Shown piece by piece: positions 6,892 to 14,026 of a DNA stretch of 16,302 nt. The stretch's first letter is position 1; every line of letters begins with the position of its first letter. Location: contig CAZOHN010000064.1 of the NCBI GenBank assembly GCA_964579325.1, positions 1 through 16,302 on the forward strand, written 5' to 3'. Both the position numbers and the translations under genes were made by a program. The notes under the pieces are model-generated. The model worked only from the letters and a program-made list of their open reading frames with translations, was not told the origin of the DNA and ran no database searches. Origin of the DNA: CAZOHN01 sp964579325. Its GTDB lineage: Bacteria > Pseudomonadota > Alphaproteobacteria > Rhodobacterales > Rhodobacteraceae.

Positions 6892-7943
6892 CCCTGCCTG
6901 CGACGATGTCGGGGGTTGTCCTCACCCGGCACGGCGGGCCGGAGGCGCTTGCGTGGCGGGACGATCTGCCGGTGCCGAGGCCCGGCGCCGGTCAGGTGCT
7001 GGTCGAAGTCCTCGCGGCGGGGGTGAACAATACCGACATCGCGACGCGCGAGGGCTGGTATGCCCGGGAGGCGACAGGTGGTGGCGTGGGCGACGGCGGG
7101 GGATGGGCCGGTGCCATCGCCTTCCCGCGCATCCAGGGCGGCGACCTGTGCGGCCGGGTGGTCTCGGCCGGTCCGGGCGTTGACCGGGTCGGCCCCGGCG
7201 CGCGGGTGACGGCGCCGATCAACCTGCCACGCCCGTCATCGGTGAACCCGGTGGGGTTCATCTCGCTCGGCTCCGAGATCGACGGGGCCTTCGCGGAGTA
7301 CTGCCTGATGGAGGCGGAGGACCTCCACGATGTGACGTCCTCGCCGCTGTCGGACATCGAAGTCGCGTCGATGCCCTGCGCCTTCGGAACCGCTGCGAAC
7401 CTGCTGGACCGGGCCGGTGTGGCCGGCGGCCAGCGCGTGCTTGTGACCGGGGCGTCGGGTGGCGTCGGGCTTGCGGCGGTGCAACTGGCCCGGCTGCGCG
7501 GGGCAGATGTCACCGGGGTGGCCGCGCAGGAGAAGGCGGATGCGGTGCGGCAGGCCGGGGCCGAGGAGGTGATCGGCCGCGATGCGGTGCCCGCGCCCGC
7601 AGCCTTCGACGCGGTGATCGACCTCGTGGGCGGGGCGGGGTGGTCCGGCCTGATCCGGGCCTTGAAGCCCGGCGGTCACTACGCTGTCGCCGGGGCCATC
7701 GCCGGGCCGCTGGTCGAGGCCGACCTGCGCGACATCTACCTGCGCGACATCACGATCCACGGCTGCACCTTCCAGCCGCCCGAAACCTTCCGCCGCCTCG
7801 TCGCGCTGATGAACGCAGGCAAGGTGCGCCCGCTGGTGTCAGGCGTCTACCCATTGGCCGAGATCGCCCGGGCGCAGGCCGACTTCGTGTCGAAGCGCCT
7901 GCCGGGCAAGCTCGTCCTGATCCCGCAAAAGGAGGCCGCATGA
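6888..7943 (+). CDS. Zinc-independent MDR-family NAD(P)H oxidoreductase (quinone oxidoreductase-like)
   Basis: This 351-residue protein is a medium-chain dehydrogenase/reductase. It has the GroES-like N-terminal fold (GVNNTDIATREGWY and GGDLCGRVVSAGPGVDRVGPGARV) and a nucleotide-binding Rossmann motif GASGGVG at residues 188-194. The cysteine cluster of the structural zinc and the usual catalytic zinc ligands are absent, which puts it nearer quinone oxidoreductase or zeta-crystallin-like enzymes than classical alcohol dehydrogenases. A glycine-rich insertion (about residues 64-75) precedes the first nucleotide-proximal strand. The GTG start overlaps the upstream stop (GTGA) with AAAGG 8 bp before it; an ATG at 6906 has no ribosome-binding site. 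Its end overlaps the next gene by ATGA, so production is tightly coupled. A role on a pathway aldehyde, ketone or enone is inferred only from the operon. Confidence 0.8.
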   Translation: MTLPATMSGVVLTRHGGPEALAWRDDLPVPRPGAGQVLVEVLAAGVNNTDIATREGWYAREATGGGVGDGGGWAGAIAFPRIQGGDLCGRVVSAGPGVDRVGPGARVTAPINLPRPSSVNPVGFISLGSEIDGAFAEYCLMEAEDLHDVTSSPLSDIEVASMPCAFGTAANLLDRAGVAGGQRVLVTGASGGVGLAAVQLARLRGADVTGVAAQEKADAVRQAGAEEVIGRDAVPAPAAFDAVIDLVGGAGWSGLIRALKPGGHYAVAGAIAGPLVEADLRDIYLRDITIHGCTFQPPETFRRLVALMNAGKVRPLVSGVYPLAEIARAQADFVSKRLPGKLVLIPQKEAA

Positions 7944-8836
7944 GCCGCACGGTCACGCTTCTCGATGGAGGCATGGGGCAGGAACTCGTGGCGCGGTCGG
8001 GAGACCCGCCGACACCCTTGTGGTCGACGCAGGTGATGATCGACCATCCGGGCCTCGTGCAGTCGGTTCATGCCGACTATTTCGCGGCCGGGGCGACGGT
8101 GGCCACGACCAACACCTATGCGGTGCACCGCGACCGACTGGTGAAGGCGGGGATCGAGGACCGCTTCGAGGCGCTGCACCTTCAGGCCGTGACCGAAGCG
8201 AAGGCAGCGCGCGATGCCCATGGGTCGGGCCGGATCGCGGGGTCGCTGGGGCCGCTGGTGGCGTCCTACCGCCCCGAGACGCACCCGCCGAAGGCCGAGG
8301 CCGTGGCGAAGTATGCCGAGATCGCGCGCCTTCTTGCGCCCCATGTCGACCTGTTCCTGTGCGAGACCGTGGCGTCGCTTGCCCATGCCGACGCGATCCT
8401 CGATGGCGCGGCGGCGGGGGGCAAGCCGGTCTGGCTCTCGGTCACGGTCGATGACGAGGACGGCGCACGGCTGCGCTCTGGCGAGCCGGTGGCAGACCTC
8501 GGGTCCCTGCTTCCGGGCCGCGCGGGAGCGGTCCTCGCCAACTGCTCGGCGCCCGAAGCGATGGCGGCGGCGATGGAGGCGCTTGCCGCCTTCGGCCTGC
8601 CGTTCGGCGCCTACGCCAACGGGTTCCAGCAGATCACCAAGGAATTCCTCAAGGACAACCCCACCGTCGCCGCCCTGGAAGGCCGCCCGGAAATGACGCC
8701 TGCGCTTTATGCCGATTTCGCGATGCTCTGGATCGCGCGCGGGGCTACGATCGTCGGCGGCTGCTGCGAGACGACTCCGACCCACATCGCCGAACTGGCG
8801 CGCCGGCTGGCAGCTGAAGGACACCAGATCGCATGA
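7940..8836 (+). CDS. Homocysteine S-methyltransferase family protein (BHMT/MmuM-like)
   Basis: This 298-residue single-domain protein of the zinc-dependent homocysteine S-methyltransferase family should move a methyl group onto homocysteine to form methionine. The TIM-barrel start (LLDGGMGQEL) is present. The three zinc-binding cysteines are visible as Cys202 in ANCSAPEAM and Cys275-Cys276 in GGCCETTPTHI. The length fits MmuM or short bacterial betaine-homocysteine methyltransferases; there are no cobalamin or folate domains, so it is not complete methionine synthase. The ATG follows a very strong AAAAGGAGG and overlaps the previous stop (ATGA); its own TGA overlaps the next ATG. In this operon it could take a methyl from a betaine or sulfonium compound, or from a methyl-corrinoid. 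The donor is unknown. Confidence 0.85.
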   Translation: MSRTVTLLDGGMGQELVARSGDPPTPLWSTQVMIDHPGLVQSVHADYFAAGATVATTNTYAVHRDRLVKAGIEDRFEALHLQAVTEAKAARDAHGSGRIAGSLGPLVASYRPETHPPKAEAVAKYAEIARLLAPHVDLFLCETVASLAHADAILDGAAAGGKPVWLSVTVDDEDGARLRSGEPVADLGSLLPGRAGAVLANCSAPEAMAAAMEALAAFGLPFGAYANGFQQITKEFLKDNPTVAALEGRPEMTPALYADFAMLWIARGATIVGGCCETTPTHIAELARRLAAEGHQIA

Positions 8837-11277
8837 CCCCGCGCGGAACACCCCCGGCGCAGGCCCGCGCCGTCATCATCGGAGGCGGCATTTCGGGCGC
8901 GTCCGTCGCCTATCACCTTGCGAAACTCGGCTGGTCGGACGTGGTGCTGATGGAGCGCCGCCAGTTGACCTGCGGCACGACCTGGCACGCGGCGGGTCTG
9001 ATCGGGCAGCTGCGCGCAACGCGGAACCTCACCCGGCTCGCCAAGTATTCGCGTGACCTCTACGTGAAGCTCGAAGCGGAAACCGGCGTCGCGACCGGCA
9101 TGAAGCGCAACGGGTCGATCACCCTGGCGCTGACCGAGGCGCGCGAGGAGGAGATACGTCGCAACGCCTCGCTCGCGCGCGCCTTCGACATCGAGGTGCA
9201 TGACCTCACGCCCGACGAGGCGCTGGCGCTCTATCCGCACCTGAACATCGAGGGCGTCCGTCACGCGGTTCACCTGCCCGGCGATGGCCAGTGCGACCCT
9301 GCCAACATCGCGATGGCGCTGGCGTCCGGTGCGCGGGCCGGGGGGGCGGCGATCCTCGAGGGCGTGAAGGTGACGCGCGTTCTTGCAGAGGCCGGTCGGG
9401 TGACGGGCGTCGAGTGGGAGCAGGGCGGGGAACGCGGCATAACCCAGTGCGAGCACGTGGTGAACTGTGGTGGCATGTGGGGGCGCGACCTTGCCGCGGC
9501 CTCGGGCGTGACGCTGCCGCTTCAGGCGGCCGAACACTTCTACATCGTCACCGAACCCATTGTGGGGCTGACACAATTGCCCGTCCTCCGGGTGCCCGAC
9601 GAATGCGCATACTACAAGGAGGACGCCGGCAAGATGATGCTGGGCGCCTTCGAGCCCAAGGCAAAGCCCTGGGGCATGGCCGGCATCCCCGAGGACTTCT
9701 GCTTCGACCAGCTGCCCGAGGACCTCGACCACTTCGGGCCGATCCTCGAGATGGGCGTCAACCGGATGCCGATGCTGGAGACGGCCGGCATCCACACCTT
9801 CTTCAATGGCCCCGAGAGCTTCACGCCGGACAACCGCTATTACCTCGGACCCGCGCCGGAGCTTGAGGGCTACTGGGTGGCGGCAGGCTACAACTCGATC
9901 GGGATCATCTCGTCGGGAGGCGCGGGCATGGCGCTGGCGGCGTGGATGGACGAGGGCGAGGCGCCCTTCGACCTGTGGGATACCGACATCCGCCGCGCGC
10001 AACCCTTCCAGCGCAACCGCCGCTACCTGACCGAGCGCGTGTCGGAGACGCTGGGCTTGCTCTACGCCGACCATTTCCCCTTCCGGCAGGTCGAAACCGC
10101 CCGCGGCATCCGCCGGTCGCCGGTGCACGACCATCTCGCCCGGGCAGGCGCGGTCTTCGGCGAAGTCGCAGGATGGGAGCGGGCGAACTGGTTCGCGCGG
10201 CCCGGGCAGGCGGCGGAGTATGTCCATTCCTGGGGCCGGCAGTCGTTCTTCGACAACCACCGCGCCGAGCACATGGCCGCGCGCGAAGGCGTCGCTCTGT
10301 TCGACCTGACCTCCTTTGGCAAGATCCGCGTGGAAGGCCCTGATGCACTTGCTTTTGTTGAGCGCTTGGCTTGCGCCCGGATGGACGTCGCGCCGGGGCG
10401 GATCGTCTATACGCTGCTGCTGAACGACAAAGCCGGCATCGAGGCCGACCTGACGGTGACGCGCCTGTCGGAGAGCGCCTTCCTCTTCGTCGTCGCGGGT
10501 GCGATGACCCGCCGGACGCTGCACTGGCTGCGCCGCCATGCGGGGCCGGGCGTTGTCATCACCGAGGTGACCTCGGCCGAGGCGGTGTTCTGCGTGATGG
10601 GGCCGAAGGCGCGTGCTCTGATGACCGCTGTGAGCCCCGATGACTTCAGCAACGACGCCTTTCCCTTTGGAACCGCGCGGGAAATCGAGGTCGGCCAGGC
10701 CATCGCCAGGGCGCACCGGGTGTCTTATGTCGGTGAACTCGGGTGGGAGCTTTACGTCCCCACCGAGATGGCGGCGCATGTGTTCGAGAGCCTGATGGCG
10801 GCGGAGCCGCGGCCTGTGCTCGCGGGGCTGCACGCGCTCGATTCCTGCCGCCTGGAAAAGGGGTTCCGGCACTGGGGCCACGATATCTCCGACGAGGATC
10901 ATGTGCTGGAGGCAGGCATGGGGTTTCTCGCCAAGCCCGAGAAGGGCGATTTCATCGGCCGTGAGGCGGTCCTCGCCCGGCAGGGCGCGGTGGCGCGGCG
11001 GTTGGTGCACCTGATCCTCGACGACCCGGGGCCGATGTTGTTCCATAATGAACCGTTGCTGCGCGACGGGCGGATCGTCTCGATCCTGACGTCCGGCAAC
11101 TACGGCCACGCCCTCGGGGCGGCGGTGGGCATGGCCTATGTCCCCTTGGCCGCGGGCGAGGACCCGGCGGCTTTGCCGCGATCGATCTGGGAGGTGGACA
11201 TTGCGGGGCGGCGCTTCCGGGCGCGGCTCTCGCTCGTGCCCCTCTACGACCCAAAGGGCGCAAGGATGCGCATGTGA
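8833..11277 (+). CDS. Second FAD-dependent oxidoreductase/GcvT fusion (sarcosine/dimethylglycine dehydrogenase-like)
   Basis: This 814-residue protein has the same architecture as the operon's first product but is clearly diverged from it. FAD motif G17-G-G-I-S-G22, Glu41, and CGTTWHAAGL with His52 as the likely covalent flavin site make up the N-terminal oxidase half. The GcvT half keeps NDKAGIEADLTVTRL, with Asp539 at the position of the aspartate essential in glycine-cleavage T-protein, plus GELGWELYVP, LDSCRLEKGFRHWG and TSGNYGHALGAAVGMAYV. Folate-coupled N-demethylation is therefore likely. The ATG overlaps the previous stop (ATGA), with AAGGA about 11 bp upstream. Electrons would go to an electron-transfer flavoprotein encoded elsewhere. 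A two-step sequence with its paralogue (dimethyl to monomethyl to unmethylated amine) is an inference. Confidence 0.87.
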   Translation: MTPRGTPPAQARAVIIGGGISGASVAYHLAKLGWSDVVLMERRQLTCGTTWHAAGLIGQLRATRNLTRLAKYSRDLYVKLEAETGVATGMKRNGSITLALTEAREEEIRRNASLARAFDIEVHDLTPDEALALYPHLNIEGVRHAVHLPGDGQCDPANIAMALASGARAGGAAILEGVKVTRVLAEAGRVTGVEWEQGGERGITQCEHVVNCGGMWGRDLAAASGVTLPLQAAEHFYIVTEPIVGLTQLPVLRVPDECAYYKEDAGKMMLGAFEPKAKPWGMAGIPEDFCFDQLPEDLDHFGPILEMGVNRMPMLETAGIHTFFNGPESFTPDNRYYLGPAPELEGYWVAAGYNSIGIISSGGAGMALAAWMDEGEAPFDLWDTDIRRAQPFQRNRRYLTERVSETLGLLYADHFPFRQVETARGIRRSPVHDHLARAGAVFGEVAGWERANWFARPGQAAEYVHSWGRQSFFDNHRAEHMAAREGVALFDLTSFGKIRVEGPDALAFVERLACARMDVAPGRIVYTLLLNDKAGIEADLTVTRLSESAFLFVVAGAMTRRTLHWLRRHAGPGVVITEVTSAEAVFCVMGPKARALMTAVSPDDFSNDAFPFGTAREIEVGQAIARAHRVSYVGELGWELYVPTEMAAHVFESLMAAEPRPVLAGLHALDSCRLEKGFRHWGHDISDEDHVLEAGMGFLAKPEKGDFIGREAVLARQGAVARRLVHLILDDPGPMLFHNEPLLRDGRIVSILTSGNYGHALGAAVGMAYVPLAAGEDPAALPRSIWEVDIAGRRFRARLSLVPLYDPKGARMRM

Positions 11278-11287
11278 GGAGCGAGCG

Positions 11288-12826
11288 ATGAGCGACGTGT
11301 GCGAACCCAAGGCCCGACGTTCGGGCCGCGAGGCGCGGAAGGCGATGCGTGCCGCGCCGATACCGGCCGAGGCGAGGCCGGTGCGGGCGGGGCTGGAGGG
11401 CGGGCAGTACCGGCCGCTGAGCGATGCTGGTGTGGCGCGCATTCACGAGGCGGCGCTTGTCGCGCTGGAAGAGATCGGGCTGGCGCAGGCACCGCCCACG
11501 GGCGTCGAGATCCTGACCGGCGCGGGCGCGGTGCAGGGCGATGACGGCCGCATTCGGTTCTCCCGCGCGTTGGTCGAGGACATGCTGGCGGTGGCCTGCC
11601 GCGACCTCACGCTGTTCGCCCGCGATCCCGCCCACGACCTGCACCTGTCGGGCACTCGCGTGCACTACGGCACGGCCGGCGCGGCGGTGCACATCGTCGA
11701 CCTCGAGACCGGTGCATACCGCGAATCCACAGCGCGCGACCTGTGGGAGGCGGCGCGGCTGGCCGAGCATCTCGACAACATCCACTTCTTCCAGCGGACC
11801 ATGGTCTGCCGCGATGTCCCTGATAATTTCGATATGGACATCAACACCTTGTATGCCTGTCTTGCGGGAACGCGAAAGCACGTCGGCACCTCGTTCTCGG
11901 AGCCTGCCCACGTGCGCGGCTGCATGGACCTGATCCACGTTGTCGCGGGCGGCGAGGACGCGTGGCGGGCACGGCCGTTCGTGTCGAACTCGAACTGCTT
12001 CGTCGTGCCGCCGATGAAGTTCGCCGAGGACGCCTGCCGGACAATGGAGCTGTGCGTCCATGCCGGGATGCCGGTCCTGCTGCTTTCGGCGGGGCAGGCC
12101 GGTGCCACCGCACCCGCGCCCATCGCCACGGCCATCGTACAGGCCGTGGCCGAGTGCCTGGCGGGCGTGGTCTATGTGAACGCCATGCAGAAGGGATTTC
12201 CGGCGATTTTCGGGACCTGGCCCTTCGTGTCGGACCTCCGGTCGGGGGCGATGTCGGGCGGATCGGCCGAACAGGCGCTGCTGACAGCGGGTTGTGCCCA
12301 GATGCACCGCTTCTACGGGCTTCCTGGAGGGGCGGCGGCGGGGATCGCCGATGCCAAGTTCCCTGACATGCAGGCCGGGTGGGAGCAGGCGATTTCCAAT
12401 GTGCTCGCAGGGCTTTCCGGACTGAACCTCATCTACGAGGCGGGGGGTATGTATGCCTCGCTCCTGGGTTTCTCGCCCGAGGGTCTGGTGCTGGCCGACG
12501 ACCTGATCGGACAGGCGCTGCGCTGCGTCCGGGGGATCGAGGTGGCCGAGGATCTGGTGAGCCTCGAGACCATGCGGGAGGTCTGTCTGGGTGGGCCCGG
12601 GCACTACCTCGGCTCGGACGAGACGCTGCGGCTGATGCAGACGGAGTATGTCTATCCGGCACTCTCGGACCGGACTTCGCCGAAGGAGTGGGAGGAACTG
12701 GGTCGGCCACAGCTTCTGGTCCGAGCCACGGCGCGGAAGGAGGCGATCCTTGCGGCCTCGACGGTGCCGCTGGTTTCGCCCGAGATCGACCGGGAGGTGC
12801 GCGAGCGCTGGCGGATCGCCTTCTGA
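11288..12826 (+). CDS. MttB-family (trimethylamine/betaine type) methyltransferase
   Basis: This 512-residue protein is a homologue of the MttB superfamily, whose characterised members demethylate trimethylamine (pyrrolysine form) or quaternary amines such as glycine betaine (non-pyrrolysine form) and methylate a corrinoid protein. Family-like stretches include VPDNFDMDINTLYACLAGTRKH (from residue 177), GTWPFVSDLRSGAMSGGSAEQALL (from 309) and the glycine-rich AGGMYASLLGFSPE (around 388). There is no in-frame stop, hence no pyrrolysine codon, so it belongs to the large non-Pyl group. GAGGAG spans the preceding stop, 6 bp before the ATG, and only 10 bp separate the genes. It is the last gene of the operon. 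No corrinoid-binding partner or reactivase gene is in the window. The N-terminal 40 residues are basic and probably disordered. Confidence 0.85.
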   Translation: MSDVCEPKARRSGREARKAMRAAPIPAEARPVRAGLEGGQYRPLSDAGVARIHEAALVALEEIGLAQAPPTGVEILTGAGAVQGDDGRIRFSRALVEDMLAVACRDLTLFARDPAHDLHLSGTRVHYGTAGAAVHIVDLETGAYRESTARDLWEAARLAEHLDNIHFFQRTMVCRDVPDNFDMDINTLYACLAGTRKHVGTSFSEPAHVRGCMDLIHVVAGGEDAWRARPFVSNSNCFVVPPMKFAEDACRTMELCVHAGMPVLLLSAGQAGATAPAPIATAIVQAVAECLAGVVYVNAMQKGFPAIFGTWPFVSDLRSGAMSGGSAEQALLTAGCAQMHRFYGLPGGAAAGIADAKFPDMQAGWEQAISNVLAGLSGLNLIYEAGGMYASLLGFSPEGLVLADDLIGQALRCVRGIEVAEDLVSLETMREVCLGGPGHYLGSDETLRLMQTEYVYPALSDRTSPKEWEELGRPQLLVRATARKEAILAASTVPLVSPEIDREVRERWRIAF

Positions 12827-12844
12827 GCCACCTGACGGGCGATA

Positions 12845-12862
12845 CCTCCGCCCCTGCGGAGG
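12845..12862 (+). terminator. Candidate terminator of the demethylation operon
   Basis: Perfect 7-bp arms CCTCCGC/GCGGAGG enclose a CCCT loop, starting 18 bp after the last stop of the operon. The T-run that follows is only GACCTTTG. It also lies between convergent genes, so it may act on both. Confidence 0.55.
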
Positions 12863-12914
12863 GACCTTTGCGCCGGGGGCGGACCCTTCCCAAGAGGGGC
12901 GTCGTTGCCGGATC

Positions 12915-13886
12915 TTAGCCGATGACAGGGCTGCGCAGGGTGCTGGCGAGCGTGGGCCGGAGCGTCGCGCCATGCAGGTGTGTCAGGACCTCGGCCCTCA
13001 GTTGCGCAGGCATCGGAACGGGGGGTCGGACGGGCGCGGGTGCCGGAAGCACGGTCTGCACGGGCGCGGTCTGCGCGGCCATTGGCGCCAAGGCGGCGCG
13101 GCTCGCGACATAGCCCGCCGTGGCCACGAGCGACGCAACGGCTGGCGTTGCCTGCAAGGGCGTCGTCGCGACCGTTTCGGCCGGGGCTGGCACTGCTGGC
13201 GGTGGAGTTGTGGCACTGGCGATGGGGGAGGCCGCCGTGAGCGGGGCGGCGGCGGTCGGGCCGGACGGTAGAGCGGCCGCCAGCGGCGCAGGGGCCGGAA
13301 CGGGATGCGGCGCGGCGGCGACGGCCTGCGCAACGGCAGGCGGGGCCGCGGAGGCGCGCGGGTCGAGGACGGCGCGCTCCGCCATTGGACGGGACGGGCG
13401 CCGTGACGGGTCCGCAGGGGCGGCGGCACGCAACGCTTCAGCCAGCGCGGGGGTGAGGGGCACCTCGACCGGGCGGGGCGGGACAGCAAGGTCGGCCTGC
13501 GGGGCCGGGCGGGCGGTCGCCTCGGCTTGCCCACGGTCGCCGTCGCGGGGGTGCGCCCGATCAGTGGCGGCGTCGGAGGAGGCGCGGCTGCTGTCGGTGG
13601 CGGTCGCCTGGGCAGCGTGGCGATGTTCGGGCTCTGGCGCGGGGTCGGCCTCGACGCGGTCCTCGTCGCGGTCCTCTGCTGCCGTCGCGGGCCCCGGCCC
13701 GACGAAACTGCCGAGCGCACTGCGCAGGGTTTCGGCGGCGAGGAGGGCGAGGTCGAGAAGGGGACGGGCGCGCGGGAGCCGGCGGCGTTTTCCGGCGCGG
13801 GCGTCGCGGGGATGCGCCGCAAGGGACGCCGCGCCGTTCAGCGGCGTCACGCGAGGGGTGTCCTGCCGGTCGGGGGCCTGGGACAT
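12915..13886 (-). CDS. Ala/Pro-rich hypothetical protein
   Basis: I do not recognise this 323-residue protein. The frame has strongly G/C-biased third positions and begins at an ATG preceded by GGAG at 8-bp spacing (13886); an upstream in-frame start at 13931 has no such support. Residues 1-45 are basic (RRRLPRARPLL). A short amphipathic or hydrophobic helix, LLDLALLAAETLRSALGSFV, follows at about residues 42-61. Then comes an acidic, charged stretch (EDRDEDRVEADPAPEPEH), and the rest is low-complexity alanine/proline with a slightly more ordered C-terminus (QLRAEVLTHLHG). It looks largely disordered, perhaps a linker or scaffold. It follows the TPR gene by 140 bp on the same strand. An alanine-rich open frame on the other strand is judged a shadow. 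Confidence 0.6.
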   Translation of the reverse strand: MSQAPDRQDTPRVTPLNGAASLAAHPRDARAGKRRRLPRARPLLDLALLAAETLRSALGSFVGPGPATAAEDRDEDRVEADPAPEPEHRHAAQATATDSSRASSDAATDRAHPRDGDRGQAEATARPAPQADLAVPPRPVEVPLTPALAEALRAAAPADPSRRPSRPMAERAVLDPRASAAPPAVAQAVAAAPHPVPAPAPLAAALPSGPTAAAPLTAASPIASATTPPPAVPAPAETVATTPLQATPAVASLVATAGYVASRAALAPMAAQTAPVQTVLPAPAPVRPPVPMPAQLRAEVLTHLHGATLRPTLASTLRSPVIG

Positions 13887-14026
13887 GATCGTCACTCCGG
13901 TACCTGCGCGCGATCCTGGCGCGGACGACATCCCCCTCGCAATCCATCATGACCGATCGGGGTTAACGCGCCGTGAACCATGCCGGGAGGAATCGCTTGC
14001 GCCCTCAGGAAGGTCCTTTCGCCCGG

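Noticed and set aside
8707..11442. 911-codon open frame on the - strand opposite the second FAD/GcvT gene
   Set aside because: Same reasoning; its length reflects codon bias of the real gene, in which TAA/TAG/TGA rarely appear on the opposite strand.
11288..12826. Pyrrolysine-containing trimethylamine methyltransferase
   Set aside because: There is no in-frame TAG in the gene and no pyrrolysine genes nearby; it belongs with the non-pyrrolysine homologues.
10952..12973. 673-codon open frame on the - strand opposite the MttB-like gene
   Set aside because: It crosses gene boundaries and a candidate terminator and shows no recognisable protein features.
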